Shown one piece after another: positions 1 to 12,539 of a stretch of DNA of 64,000 bases. The translations under genes were made by a program, and so were the position numbers. The notes under the pieces are model-generated. The model was given only the letters and a program-made list of their open reading frames with translations, did not search any database and was not told the origin of the DNA. The first letter of the stretch is position 1. Each line of letters opens with the position of its first letter. The stretch spans positions 22,759,733 to 22,823,732 of the forward strand of contig NC_058052.1 in NCBI RefSeq assembly GCF_020085105.1. The letters run 5' to 3'. This stretch comes from Siniperca chuatsi (lineage: Eukaryota > Chordata > Actinopteri > Centrarchiformes > Sinipercidae).

Positions 1-3000
1 ATCCCTAACCCTGACCCTTTATTTATAATTCTTCACATAGATTCTTCTTTAGGGGGCTATTTAACAGGGATTTGTATTCCTTAACTATATCCACCAACTG
101 CTCAGTTGTTAGGACTTTGCTTCAGTGTGGCTTTAGAAGAAAAAACAAGACTACATGAAATAACAGTTACACAGCTTCGTTGAGTGCAGACATTGCCAGT
201 CCAAGTATCCAGAGTTACCTAAATATTGGAAAAAGCGTCCTGATTATCCTAAGTGCTCAGTCAGACGAGGCTTCTACCTTTCTTGGAGTATTTCCCAGTT
301 GATTACAAGGACTGCCTATAAATTGTCAGCCTTATTCCAAATTAAACTATCAATGCAATGTTCTTTCCCAGGCCGCCTCCACTCATTATTATGCTTCTTA
401 AATATACAATGACTTTATATTGTTTCTTTATTTAAGGACAAGTGCTCTTGAATGAAGAAACATAATGTAATCTGCATGATCCACCGCTTCACGCCAGCCT
501 TGGAAATCAACCATTGACATTTTACTTCAGCAGCCAGTTTGCAGTCTTAAAGGTGGAGTATGCGATTCTAATCCGGTACACATCTTTTTGTCAAATTCAG
601 TGAATATCTCCTCAAGGTACGCCAGCTGTTTGTTGAGTGTGTGCGCTAAAAAGCCACACAACACTATTCTAGCCATTCCAGCCATGATTTGTGTCAGGTA
701 ACATTAAATGACTTGCCCACAGACATTCAGCTTACTTTCTAGTTTGCCAACATATGCTGTTGTTGTGATGTTAGCTATAGTAGCAGGACAGTTGTGAGTA
801 TCGCTGTCTGGAGCAAGTTTGCTGGCTCTGGGAAACCATCTTGTCCTCTCTGGCTGTTAGCTTCACAGCAGCAGCTGTAGGAAGAGTTTGCTAACCTACA
901 ACGTTAGTTACATTGCTTGCTGTATTGTTGTTTGCTTTATAATCATGGTATCTGTCATGGTATTGGATTTCTACAGAATCTCATACCCCACCTTTTAATA
1001 TGGGAGCCATCAGATGAAGGAATAGTTCAAAAGTATTTGCTGTTGGTGGAGAAGTAGGTTTACTAACAGATACGGGTAAATACTGTTGTACTACTATTGT
1101 AGGGACATCTAGAATAGGGTACATCTAATCTCAGCCAGACTCTGTTTAACAAGCTCACAGAGGTTTGGAGACAATTGTTGTTGTTGTTTTTAAATGGGTT
1201 ACTGAGATTTTTTGAAATCCTAACACACCATATTTGATTGGCTGTGTGTCATAAAAGACCCACCCCCATAAACTGCCCCTCAGGTAACTGTATCACAAAG
1301 AGAGTTCAGCTTAGTCAGGCTCTATTTGGGTTACATTGGTGATTCTGGATAACCTGTAATGGATAACCAAGTGGCTCTGTTAAGGTGGAGTTCATAGTTC
1401 CTAATCATAACATGCAACAATAACAGATCAAAAGGTGCATGTTTAATATGAGATTATATATGTTATTTAGAATCATTATCTGATTGGGTATGTGAAAAGA
1501 TTTTCTATTTACCTAAGTGACTATGTAAATGTAAGTAATGTAAGTAGAGAAAAGTAGAAAAGTAACATTGGTGCAATCACTGTTGTAATTCAGGATGAGA
1601 CAGGAATTAAAGAATTGCAGCACAATTATCCAACAGTAAATGTAATTTATTATAAATAAAGCCAGAGTAGATGTTTCCTTTCTCTCTGATATAATAATCA
1701 TGGAAAGCAAAGTGATACTACTGGTGTGTAAACATGTTGCTGTGTGCTCTTTATTACTTGTGTTTTTATGGTAAAGTGCTTCAGTCTATGTGATGACTGT
1801 GTTTGTCCAATTGATGCTAATTAGCTGTGCGACTTAATCCTGTCCCAATCAAAAGTGAACCATTCCTGACACCAGAGAGCCTTGTTTAAGCTCAAAGTGT
1901 AACTGACTAAACCACTAAGCTCACTTTATGATACAGACAAAATAGGTTCTACAGTCAAGTTATCTGTAGCATCATTTTATTGGTTTGAAGTAAAAACAAC
2001 ACACATTGTCTCAGCCCTCTTCTAACTGAATTTTGAGCTTGAACTTTACCAAAAGTCTGTGTGCATGGTAGGACAGGGGTCTGGCTGGATTAGTTTCCAT
2101 CTAGAAAATTGTGTCACTGGCTCAAAAGAAATAACACTAGCTACCAAACATGATCTCAAGCAACAGCCAGGCTTCCTTGAAATCCCTTGTCAAGTGCTGG
2201 GCTAGCTAGTAAACATGTATCAATACCTGCTTTCAGAAGCATGAACACTATCAATACTAGAATACTAAACTTTCAATGAGCAGTCAAATGAACCACATAA
2301 AACTGACTGACTAACTAACTGGGAATCTTCTTTCATGATTCAGTCATAACCAGACAGAAACATATCCTGAAAATATTTGTATGTGTATTTTTGGCCAAAT
2401 AAAAGACATAAGTGGCCCAAAAGCCTGTCCTAAAATATGTGTAGAATATAAATCTTCAAGCCTGTCTCGACTGTCGGAGAGGTTTACACTTCAGACTGTT
2501 AACTATTTTACTCGTTTAGCCAAAACCACAGAGATCTCAACGTTCACAAAACTTACTGTATATGTAGGCAAGTCCATAGTTTGTTGAATGGCACTGTACT
2601 ATATGCATCTGAATTGGCCAGAATTTTCCTGCTGATGTTGTGTTTTCTACTTGATGTATAATATAATTAGTATTTTAAAAGTCATCTGTAAAGTAGGTAG
2701 TCTGGGATAGATGTAATCCATTTAAAACTTTGGCAAAAATCTTGTCACAGACAGATTTCAACCCCTGGGAGAGAGCAGAGCTGAGCAGAGCCTTGGATTG
2801 GATGAGTTTGGCAAATCCACAGTATCTTGAGGATAAGATATATACATTTTTAAAGGTTTTGTAATCTGGCATATACTACTGATACATCAAATGATGCACC
2901 TGGAATAGAGAGCCACTCCAGAATGACAGAATGAAAAATTCAGTAGGTGATGCTACACAGAGGTCCAGCAACATGGCTTGCACACTGAAAACACAGCTCT

Positions 3001-4380
3001 ATTAAATGCTCTGTAGCATGTAGTCTTTTGTTATTTGCAGCACTAATGTTGGGAAAAACTTAAACAATAAAACATTTGTATAAACTCTAACATTAGAATA
3101 CCATTTGACAGCCAAAATTAAGTAGTATAAATGAGATTTTACTTACTTACTACCTGTGTTTGCCAAACTCTGCACAATGTGCGGCTCTCCATTAGAGTAG
3201 CTGTTCTCTTGTTAAGGCCTTGGAGTGGCAGTTTACCCCTGTTTTGCCAAAGGGAAATCTTTCTATCAGAAACTTAATAGTTACAGTCCATCCACGTGTA
3301 AAGGGTTTTCTAACCATGGAATCTTTCTTAAAACACCAAATATTATTCATATTTAATTAACACACTAAGATACAAAAAATGCCTTGACCTTGTTTTAACC
3401 TATCCAAAATCTTTCTATTTAAATTTGTATGCATTTGTCTCTTCACTGGCATGGAGCTACAGGTTTATACACTGTAAAAAGTTATTGCTAGCTTGTGCAA
3501 AAAAGAAATTGTAGTTGTATGTATCATTTCATAACCTAACCCTATCATTTGAGTAACTCCAACAGGGTATAAATTATCTTTGAGAATGCTAAATCATGTT
3601 GGATTTACTTAAAATGTACCTGATGCCTAATTTGTCAGAGTGAACTTGTGTAGGAATGAAAAGCTTGCAGTAATGTAGTTGTTTGCATCAAATTAGTTTG
3701 CTGCACAAATTTTCCAAAAGCTAACATTTCATTGATGGGAAGTTAGTTCTTTTGCTACACCGGCTTTATTGCACCGCCTCTCTCTCCGTGTATCTACCTT
3801 GATTTAAAAGCTAGTCTGACGTGAAGCTAATGGCAGATTAACGACAGCTGTTCAAAGCCCCACAGAGTTTGGACCAAGGTGGGAAGCTAAACACCCAACC
3901 AAGTTCTTTCTCTTCTAAAGCAACTTCTCCAGGCAAAGAATCACAATAGCACTTGAATTTAGCTTCCTGCCTTGGTTTGGACTTTTGAGGTTTGAAGGGT
4001 CAAAGATTAGCTAGGCCGCCACTGTAAATATAACACTAAGAGCAAGGAAGGAGTAGAAAAATGAGCTTTAGACTACAGTAGATTTTTTTTATTATTCTTC
4101 TGTGGTGAGGTTCAAAGAAGTGGGCAGGGTTTTAAATGAAGGAAAAGCATTGCACTGGTTCTTGTCGCTTATGTGAAACGGCTACTATGTTGTTTCGTTG
4201 AAAACATTAACAAAGTTGCTTCTGATGTAAACAACAACAGATTTTGTTTTTTGACTCTGATGTACACAATAATAATGTTGTACCTGATGTAGAAAAAAAA
4301 TACAATGGTGTTGAATCAGTTGTGAACCATTAACAATGTTGCTTCTGATGTAAAGATTGATGATGCGTTTTCATTGCCTC
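1..4380. other. Non-coding stretch, no gene seen
   Basis: No open frame here reads like a known protein or shows flanking splice signals with consistent phase. The sequence is AT-rich and largely unstructured apart from the three-unit tandem repeat at 4205-4355, listed separately. It could be intergenic, or the 3' UTR or intron of a gene lying left of the window. Confidence 0.5.
4205..4355. repeat. Three-copy imperfect tandem repeat, period about 61 bp
   Basis: A motif of the form cattaacaaagttgcttctg followed by atgta occurs at 4205, in diverged form at 4267, and again at 4328, giving spacings of 62 and 61 bp. The first and third units are nearly identical in this core and the middle one is degenerate. 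No function can be inferred. Confidence 0.6.
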
Positions 4381-5421
4381 GTTCACTTCTTAACTGACTG
4401 ACAGACTGAGGAATAAATTAATGCAACACCAAACAGACATACAAGCAAATGAACGAACGAAAGGAAGGACAAACACCCCTGCTGGTACAAGCTGAGTGAT
4501 TTCATGCTGAGACGTTGCTACAGCGATTAATGTACTGTTGGAAAAAACATTACCAGAGCTATTCTCTATCCTTAAAGTAACATTTAACAAGAACGATGTA
4601 AAAGGATGATGATATAGAGAGGAAGGAGGAGAAGCAAGATGAGGAAGAAGAAGATGATGAACATTACAGAAAAAAAAACATGAAGTTACAGCCATACATT
4701 GATTTCTGGGTCAGTGAGACTGAAATGGACTTCTCCTGCCCAGCATGTGTATTGTTATGGTGTCTATCTGTCCCTCTGTCCCTCTTCCCCCTCTTTGACT
4801 GTCTTTCTTTCTGTCTCTTTGCTGCCAAAGCAACCAAAACAGGCAGTAATCATTTTGTTCTGTCTCTTCCCTTCTTTCCAAATTCCCTTTTTACCCTTCG
4901 TCTCCCGATGCCACGTTTTCCATATTTTGGAATGTCAATGTGCTACTTGTTGACACTGTGCATGAATGATAACATGTCTGTATATAGTTATAGAGGATTG
5001 TATCCCATTCCCCTGGTGTTGACAAAAAAAAAAAACAGTTTGAATGATGTACAGATTCAGGTATTCGGTTCATCTTTTATTCTGTTCAGTTAAATTGTTT
5101 TAATGTATGTAGAGCTTAAAAACAGTATGTTTTTAATTTAAACGAAGATGACGACGTCTTTTGTTTTGGAGTAACTTGCACATTACTGATTAATTAATTA
5201 AGGGGGCTTTTTTGTTAAAAAGGCAATATCTGCTGTTATTGAATGAGAGATGAGATCTTAAAGGAGTTATGTATCTTAAATAAATAATCTATATGGGAGT
5301 TGCATGGGTTATTTGTACAAATAAAAGACACTGCTTGCTACTTCTAATACCGTGGCTGTATTCTCTGAGAGAGGGCGAGGAATACTGTATGTACATCTAA
5401 AGGTTATTTTGTCATTAAAGA

Positions 5422-5443
5422 AATAATAATAATAATAATAATA
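5422..5443. repeat. (AAT)n microsatellite
   Basis: About seven uninterrupted AAT units inside the possible 3' UTR region. Confidence 0.85.
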
Positions 5444-6394
5444 TTGTGTATATACTGTACAGTGTTATAAGGAGATGGACTATATGGCCATCACAGTAAC
5501 CGTAGAGAATTAATTCTACATATTTATTTAAAGGAAATAAAAACACTCACTACACTCAAGAATGACATATATTGCCTTTTTGGAGAAGTTGTAGTTTGCC
5601 TAAAGCTTGTTTCTCTATTGCTGCTTTGTTCTTTCTTCTTCTCTAGCTATTTATCTGTCTCTTTTTTTCCATCCATCTCTCTCCCTGTTGTCTTTTATCT
5701 TTCTTTTCAAGGGGCGTTTCAGACAGGCTTTTGTCAATCTTTTCACTGTTGATTCTGATTCAGACAGTGTCACTTTTGTCTGTTTGTCTTTCTGTCTGTC
5801 CGGCGTATCCCACTGACTCAACAGTATCTCCATACCTGCTTGTATTCACCAGTTGTTTTTTATCTATCTTCTTATCCATCTATAGTTAAGTACAATATAT
5901 CTGCCTATGTCCCCAATCTGAGTTTCTCAAAGGATCATTTGTCTGTACTTGAGTCACCATCTGTCTGATTCAGAACAGTCTAAATCCATCTCTTTTCAAT
6001 TTTCTTTCCTTAATCCTTCCTTTGCTCCAGCACATCTTTTTCCACCTCTGCACTTTTTTCCCCTCAATCCTTTCTTTCTGTCTCTGTCCTTCTCTTCGCT
6101 TTCACAGGGTGTAGTTGGGAATTTCATGTTTATCAATTTGATTTGGTGTGTTTTTTTTAAATGAAACAATAACCGCAACAGTTATAATGTTGGTAATAAT
6201 GAAGATAATTTTTTTCTTTCTATGTTTTGGTTTACGTTTTGGTGGGGGGTTTGCCGCTATCCTCTGTGTGTGCGTGTGTTAATTTTCTTTTGTTTTTTTT
6301 TATTAATTTTTGTTCAACACCAACTGATAGGAAAGTTGTTGTATGTATGTTGCCACTAACTGTGACTGCTCTCCATGGTACTTCTGATAAAACC

Positions 6395-6405
6395 AATAAA
6401 ATAAA
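6395..6405 (+). promoter_or_regulatory. Overlapping AATAAA polyadenylation signals
   Basis: Two overlapping AATAAA hexamers (aataaaataaa) are followed about 50-60 bp downstream by a GT-rich tract. This is the best-formed plus-strand poly(A) site in the left 10 kb. Which transcript it would end is not visible. Confidence 0.35.
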
Positions 6406-7126
6406 GTTTGGGATACCCTGTTTCAGAGACCCTGCGAGTCCATTGCCTTTCTAGAGTGTGTGTCTGTGTGTTACATTCAATCTATAATGAAAAGCTTTAA
6501 TATGAAAGATTAATTATATGCAAATGTCCATTAGAGTTTACATTTTAGTGGAAGTAAATGGGAATTGTGACCAGATCTTGTGTGTGTCTCGCTCTCTCCC
6601 TCCATACTCAGCCGCCCGTACAAACAAACAAATATGTTCAGACTGTCGATTTAAAATGACATTTGTCTGAATAGCTGACATCTTATAAACTGTCATCTGA
6701 CTTGTTCTGTCATTGTGTCAGAGATGGAAGTGACGGCTACATCACCACTGATTTATTCTGCCTGTTTTTTCATGTGTTCCATGAAAAAATAATGAATGTG
6801 CATTGTCTCCATTTGCACTGCTGCTGCTTTTCACTTTAACACATACATTCACCAATCTTTCTTTGTCAGGGAAAATTCAGAAGAGAAGAATTATTAATTT
6901 GTATGAAAAGAAAAGCTCCTTTAAACCTACCAAAGGATAGAATATTAGAGAGAATCAAATGTTTGACTAATGGACTCATTCAATTTGCTATTTATATCGC
7001 AATGCTACTATAACAAGTCAAAATGTCTGTTGTGAAAAAAGCTTATAGATGGACAAGTGTTACTGGTGAACCAAACCGATGAGCTGAAAGCTGTATAGAG
7101 CAGTTGTGTATGTTATTTAGGATGTC

Positions 7127-7400
7127 TTAAAGGTGCAATGTGTAAGAATATTAGTTTAAAACATTAAAAAAAATAACAAATTATCAACAGAATGTGAAGA
7201 AATAACAGTTTTGACATCATGTCAAAGATGTCTGTGTATTGTTTTGCAGAGATATCTACTGAAGTTAGCATGCTAACCAGCTAGCCCCGGCCCATCCTGT
7301 CTCATAATACCACTTTGTACCTCAAGAGGCAATAGTCAGATAGTACAGCTCAGGCCCCCCTGGAGTTTAAGCTGGGAGATGTGTGCGAGCAGCAAGTTCG
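7127..7400. mobile_element. Fragment of a dispersed teleost repeat
   Basis: The start (aaaggtgcaatgtgtaaga) is a terminal sequence I recognise from a repeat common in percomorph genomes, followed by gene-desert-like sequence with a gttagcatgctaacc palindrome near 7264. I cannot find the opposite terminus, so this looks like a truncated copy. The overlapping minus-strand open frame at 7401-7754 shows no recognisable domain. Confidence 0.4.
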
Positions 7401-7806
7401 CTATGTTACACAAACTCTCAGCTTTTTTAGTCTAATAAATAAAATAATTAAACTGCATCCCTGATGCCCGACCTCCCTTTTGCTCCTCTCCAGCTTGACA
7501 CCTCTCCTATCCCTGCCTGAACCCACCGTGTCTTCGTCGTCCCCGGAGTCAGAGTCCTGGCCGGAGCTGCTGTAAATCACCTCAGTACTGTATTCCCTGT
7601 CGTCAAACTGGCCTCCATCGGTTTCAGATAGGGATGAGGATCGAGACCTGGTTCTATAAGGACCGAGTTCCAAATTTCTCAATACCCGAAAATCAATAAG
7701 GTCTGAGCTTATCGATACTGTTATTGAGACTAGCGGATGCCTATAACGTAACATTATGTCTCGAGAGACAGAGTAGAGTCATGTCATTTAAATCAAATCA
7801 CTAGTA

Positions 7807-8453
7807 CACAAACACAGAGGTTCTCGATCTTTTCTATTTCAAGGCCCACCTATTCAAATTTGTAACAGGCCAGGGCCCATTAAAACATAAATAATAATAA
7901 TAATACAAATGATTTTGGCTAATCTAGTCTATTCTAATAATCTAATATATAATATATAGATCCTGGCAGCCTGTTCACAATACTAAAACTAAATCTTTTA
8001 CAACAACGTTCATAATGACATACTATCTGGAACATATATTTTTCATATATTGAATGAATTGTACTAAATGAACACAGAATTAAATTATTATAATTATTTT
8101 TTTAAAAATTGGTTTTTAATTACAAATGAAGTACAGATTATCCGATGATACACGGACCGAAATATTACATTTCGTTATCTTGAGTGTGAGTAGGATTGTT
8201 TTATGATCAGTCATTCACTTCACGAGTATTTTTGAACAGGCACATTTGCGGAAACCTGCCGGTACATATCGTGCAGTGACATTCGCCACACCACAGCCTA
8301 CCGGTTCACTTACCTGTCAACAAATTAAGCATCTCAAATTGATGACGGGAGCGGCCCACTAGCTTCAACTTGAAAACGTTTCACAGCCCACTAGAGGGTG
8401 CTCAGGTCCATTCATGGGCCCTGGCCCAGTGGTTGAGAAAGTATGCACAAACA
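7807..8453. mobile_element. Non-autonomous hAT-type element with 8-bp TSD
   Basis: The element spans 7815-8445 (631 bp). It begins CAGAGGTTCTCGATC and ends GGTTGAGAAAGTATG, so the termini are imperfect inverted repeats sharing CA....TTCTC.A.C, close to the hAT consensus CAGTGGTTCTCAACC. It is flanked on both sides by CACAAACA (7807-7814 and 8446-8453), a perfect 8-bp target-site duplication as made by hAT transposases. It holds no transposase frame, so it must have been moved in trans. The internal sequence near both ends contains ggcccac/gggcc blocks typical of this fish family. Confidence 0.85.
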
Positions 8454-8459
8454 TACATT

Positions 8460-9870
8460 GATTGTCTAATAAAGTTTTTGAATTCAACTGAATTGCCTGC
8501 CAAGCCCTCAAACTAACCGAAGAATAATTTAATTCATTCATTCATTTCTCTTTTGGTCGCCCATTAAGTTGTTTGCTAGGATGGCTGAACGTGCAAAGCG
8601 GTCAAAGGCTTGGCTACATTTCAGTAAAGACAATTATATGCTATATTTGTTTGGTATTGTTGACTAAGATTTATGTGTTTAAAGGGTGGATTAGTTCTCC
8701 ACATTTGATTCTCAAATCTAATTGTGTAACCATTTGCTATAAATGGTCAATTCCTTGACGTAAGTGGAAAAATTGGCAAACATTGGGGTCAGTGTAAACT
8801 AGACGCAGATAGAAGCAAAATGTCTGTAAACTCTAAAAAAACACTGTTATACTCCACAATTAGCTGACCAACCTGACAGTGTCGGGGGGAAAAATTATAA
8901 TTGACCTTTCCAAGCATTTGCTGTAAATAAGAGCACACAACTCAAAGTAGAAATTGGCTGTGAAAATTACAACCTGCAAAGCTTTTAAACAAAATATAAA
9001 TGGTGTGTGTACCTATAGAAAGTTACACAGCTGGTCAGTAGATAGTAGAAAGCCTTCCTGCACCATCATACTAATGGAAGAGTTGTGTTCGGTTCATCTC
9101 CTCCTCCCATGCTGCCACTGTGATGGATCATGCCCATTCTCTGTGTGCAGAGTGATGGATTCTTCCCATTTCAATTAAATCCTCTTCCTGTTTGGGGAAG
9201 TTTTTTATTATTTTATTATAAACAAGTTTGTCTAGTGTTTGTGCATTTGAAGTGCAAGAGAATTTGGTGAGATGTTTTTTTTTATGTTTACTGCTTGCAG
9301 AATGTGTATATGTATGAGTGAGTCAGCAAAAGAGACTATTTGTTGCAGTGTGTTTTATGCTGTTGTTTCTTGCACACAGGTGTTTGCCTTAACTCTTTTC
9401 ATTGCCCGCCCACTGTTGTGTCTGTCTAAAATCTCATTATGCTGTCACATTTGATTTCTAGACAGGCACTTGTCTGGACGGCCTCTGCTTGCAAGTTAGC
9501 ATACTGGGAAATAGTGTGAATTTATGTCTGTATGTTTGTGCATGGTTGCTCCTGAACACTGAATAATGCCTAAACTGTCAGAAACTCTGTGCTGGCTGTC
9601 AAACTATACATAACCACTTAGTGAGAGACAACAGGACTAGCCTTGATTTTCTCTCCACTCTTCTGTCCTCTTTGTTTTATCTGTCTGTCAGTGCTCAACC
9701 AAAGCCTATATATTAAGAAAAGTTCAGTGACGAGACATTCAAAGGTCTCATACAGGAGCCGAAGTCATTTTTTTAAAGAAACGTTTGATATACATTATAT
9801 TATATTATATATTATATTATACAACATCGTCCCGGATCCTTATTCTTCATATATATGTTTAATAATCTAT
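8460..9870. other. Non-coding stretch, nothing recognised
   Basis: Only short open frames without splice context or recognisable domains. No repeat terminus was identified. Confidence 0.5.
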
Positions 9871-9874
9871 CTAT

Positions 9875-10090
9875 AATTTTGTCATCCTCATTGTCCATAC
9901 TGTAATTTTACTGTGTTGGTCTATTCTGCACACATCTATTGCATGTCTGTACGTCCTGGGAGAGGGATCCCTACTCTGTTGCTCTTCCTGAGGTGTCTTC
10001 CTTTTTTTTCATGCTGTACACATTGTAAAGCCCCTTTAGGCAAATTTGTGATTTATGATATTGGGCTACATGAATAAAGTTGACTTGACT
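9875..10090 (+). mobile_element. LINE/SINE 3' tail, plus-oriented, fish L2-like
   Basis: It contains the characteristic phrases attgcatgtctgtacgtcct, gggagagggatccctactct, and near the end gtgatttatgatattgggct followed by aataaagttgacttgact. This 3' end is shared by many truncated L2-type LINE copies in teleosts. Only the tail is present, which is the usual result of 5' truncation on insertion. A second, inverted copy lies at 15941-16253. Confidence 0.7.
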
Positions 10091-10454
10091 GTGACTATTT
10101 ATAGCGCCCATACCACTAATTCATCTCATGTACCTGTAAACCATCATCGTGTGATATCTCAAACCATTATGAATATGAGACAGTATTTAATATAAGTATT
10201 CAAAATCACACAGAAAAATGTTAAATGCCCTCCTCACCCATGGTACACCCCAAAAGGTGTTTTTACTTATTTTGCCTGATTAAACCTTTCCTCAGTGTGT
10301 GGTCATATACAAACGATGTTTGGTTTACATTCTCCTGTTGCACCTGTTAAAGTGGGACAATGTATGCCTTCATCATTCTTATTGGCGTGTTGTGTTTGAT
10401 GTCTCCGCTTACGTTCCAGCATAGCTCTGTCCAACTTTAATGAGCAGAGGTGTG

Positions 10455-10600
10455 CAGTCCTTTAAAGGAACACTGGGATATATTGGGAACATGCTGTCTT
10501 ACCTGGAATTAGATAAACAGATTAACATCAATTTCAGCTAAGAGATGGTCCAGAATGTCTATTAGCCTTTTTTGCACAAAGACTGGAAACCTAGTGATGT
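10455..10600 (+). mobile_element. Fragment of a dispersed teleost repeat
   Basis: The sequence tttaaaggaacactgggata, followed by ttgggaacatgctgtctta and, further on, cacaaagactggaaacc, matches the order of phrases in a very common fish repeat. The same family is represented by its other half at 55548-55780. No terminal repeats or duplication could be defined. Confidence 0.45.
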
Positions 10601-10609
10601 AACATTGTG

Positions 10610-11340
10610 ATGGAAAGTGCTTCTCTGTGTGGGTTGATTTTTTATTTTATTTGTCTTCATGTGTGTCTGTTTGTTTATGTATCTAGCTACAGCATAAGGT
10701 TAATGCCACTCTTCCGCTGGTGCGCTTCACAAGCGTAACAGTTTAAAAAAACATTTCCTCTAGAGAGGTTTAAGTGGGGAGGGTGAACAGTCTACATCTA
10801 CAGTATAACAGGGAAAATGCACACTGACTCCTTATGTTTCAAAATGTCGATCTAACATTGTTTCACTGTCTAGACATTAATTTGGTCCGCATACAACCCT
10901 TTATATATTTCTTTATTATTTATGCCTTATTTCTGTCTCTGAGTCAGACATTATTCTGCATATCTCAGAGGTTGAGGATGACAGCTGTGGCAGCACTGGA
11001 ATAACAATAACTGCCTGCATGTGCAGACTTCTTAATAGAAATATTTATTCTAGTCTTTAGTAATATTTGTGGTGGTGACAAGGTTCTAATGGCCAAAAGT
11101 ATTATTATATTTAAATATTTGGCAAATACAACTGTAAACCTACAACAAACTCTACACATCCCTATGGTATGGTATATATATTTGGTGAGTATTGCTTATC
11201 AGTCCTAAACTTCCTGGCATGTTTAAAAAATAGTTCTCCTACAGTCCTTAATTGTGTGATAACAGGAAGCATGAAACACAAACGTAGACAGGCTCAATGT
11301 AGATGGAAGAAAACCAAACTTGAGTTACACAAGTTACTTT
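10610..11340. other. Non-coding stretch, nothing recognised
   Basis: No frame with coding character, no clear repeat boundary. Confidence 0.5.
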
Positions 11341-11341
11341 T

Positions 11342-11910
11342 TTGAAAGAGCTGCTAGATTTGTACAACCTTATGGTTAAGGATGCAAGGATCTACCATGA
11401 TATCCTTATGGAGAGGCTCAGAGGGTGTATGATTATATCTGGAACTGCACATACATTATTTAAATCTTCTTCTCTACCTAATAAAAGATTCTGTGTGTCC
11501 ATGAATGTTCATGTATGCTCACCAGCCCTATTAACATGTGGTGTGCCACAGGGCTCTATTCTTGGTCCCATCATGTTCTGTGTGAAAATTAGACAAGACT
11601 ATATAATTTGTGGTTTTGAAATACAATATCATTGTTATGCTGATGATACAGATACTGCCATGCACATTGATCCAAACTTAATTGGCGTACATGCTAAAAA
11701 TGTCCCCTCTCAAGACATGGAAGGAGCTTTAGGTCCTCTACTGTTTTGAGGTCAATACTCAAAGGTGCCTATTCTGTTGTTTATCCTTGATTTTGGAACA
11801 GGCTCCCTTAAAATTTCAGAGAAGCAAAATAAGGGCAAGGTTTCAAAAAGACATTTAAGCACATACTTGTTATCAATGGCATTTTCCTGAATTGATTATT
11901 CTCTTGGTGT
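11342..11910 (+). pseudogene. Decayed LINE reverse-transcriptase fragment
   Basis: The open frame 11342-11749 (135 codons) contains CGVPQGSILGP, the conserved block just before the catalytic region of non-LTR reverse transcriptases, and then HCYADDT, the YADD catalytic box. Residues between them are shortened. Downstream, in another frame, 11800-11900 reads WNRLPLKF and later FQKDI followed by a stop and HTC, resembling the W-N-x-L-P ... F-K-K-x-L-K-T-H-L segment found near the end of L2/Rex1-type ORF2. The copy lacks the N-terminal endonuclease and most of the thumb and is frameshifted, so it is dead. The clade (L2/CR1/Rex1 group) is inferred from motif style. Confidence 0.75.
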
Positions 11911-12431
11911 GTCTGTGTTTTGACATATCGCCTTGATGATCCTTTCCTTCAAATTCTAACACAGAATTTCCTCTCTCCAACCCTGCTGTCCCACATCCAG
12001 CAGATCAAGTGGTATTTATGTCGTAGTAATGTCAAGCCTGTTGAAAAAAGAAAGAGGGAGTGGGATGTCTGGATGTCTGGGCAGGCCAGGGGGTTTGTTT
12101 TTAGTAATGGGACTGTCACATCCTCCTCCCAGCACTAAAAGTCCAGGTAGAATCAACACACACACACAAATTTGCACACACACACATAAAATATGTAGTT
12201 AAAGCCTCATCAGGCACTGATATACATTATGTCTGCATTTACCTCTGCAAATTACTAGCTGCTTGACTGGCTTGATTGACATGCTTAAAATAAGAGCATA
12301 AAGTACTTTCACATACTGTATGTGTGTGTGTGTGTTTATAGCCATGTTAGACCAGGTGTTTCACACACATGGAACAGATTGAAATTAAATGTCAGGCAAA
12401 TACCAGAGTATGAACTCTCCCTCAGATCTGC

Positions 12432-12532
<101 letters not shown>

Positions 12533-12539
12533 TTTAGAA

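Larger units (their letters stand above)
4390..6430 (+). other. Possible 3' UTR of a plus-strand gene lying upstream
   Basis: This T-rich, non-repetitive stretch carries AATAAA hexamers at 5320, 5536 and a doubled one at 6395-6405. The last is followed by a GT-rich run at 6454-6474, as expected downstream of a cleavage site. No coding frame ends just upstream, so the matching last exon would lie left of the window or be unrecognised. In vertebrates SLC8A1 neighbours THUMPD2 in the same orientation and has a long 3' UTR, so slc8a1 is a synteny-based guess only. An intergenic origin is equally possible. Confidence 0.25.

Noticed and set aside
1..17. Telomere-like ccctaaccctgaccc at the left edge
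   Set aside because: Fewer than three imperfect units; not a telomeric tract.
7401..7754. 117-codon minus-strand Ser/Asp-rich frame
   Set aside because: Overlaps repeat-derived sequence and shows no domain; not supported as a gene.
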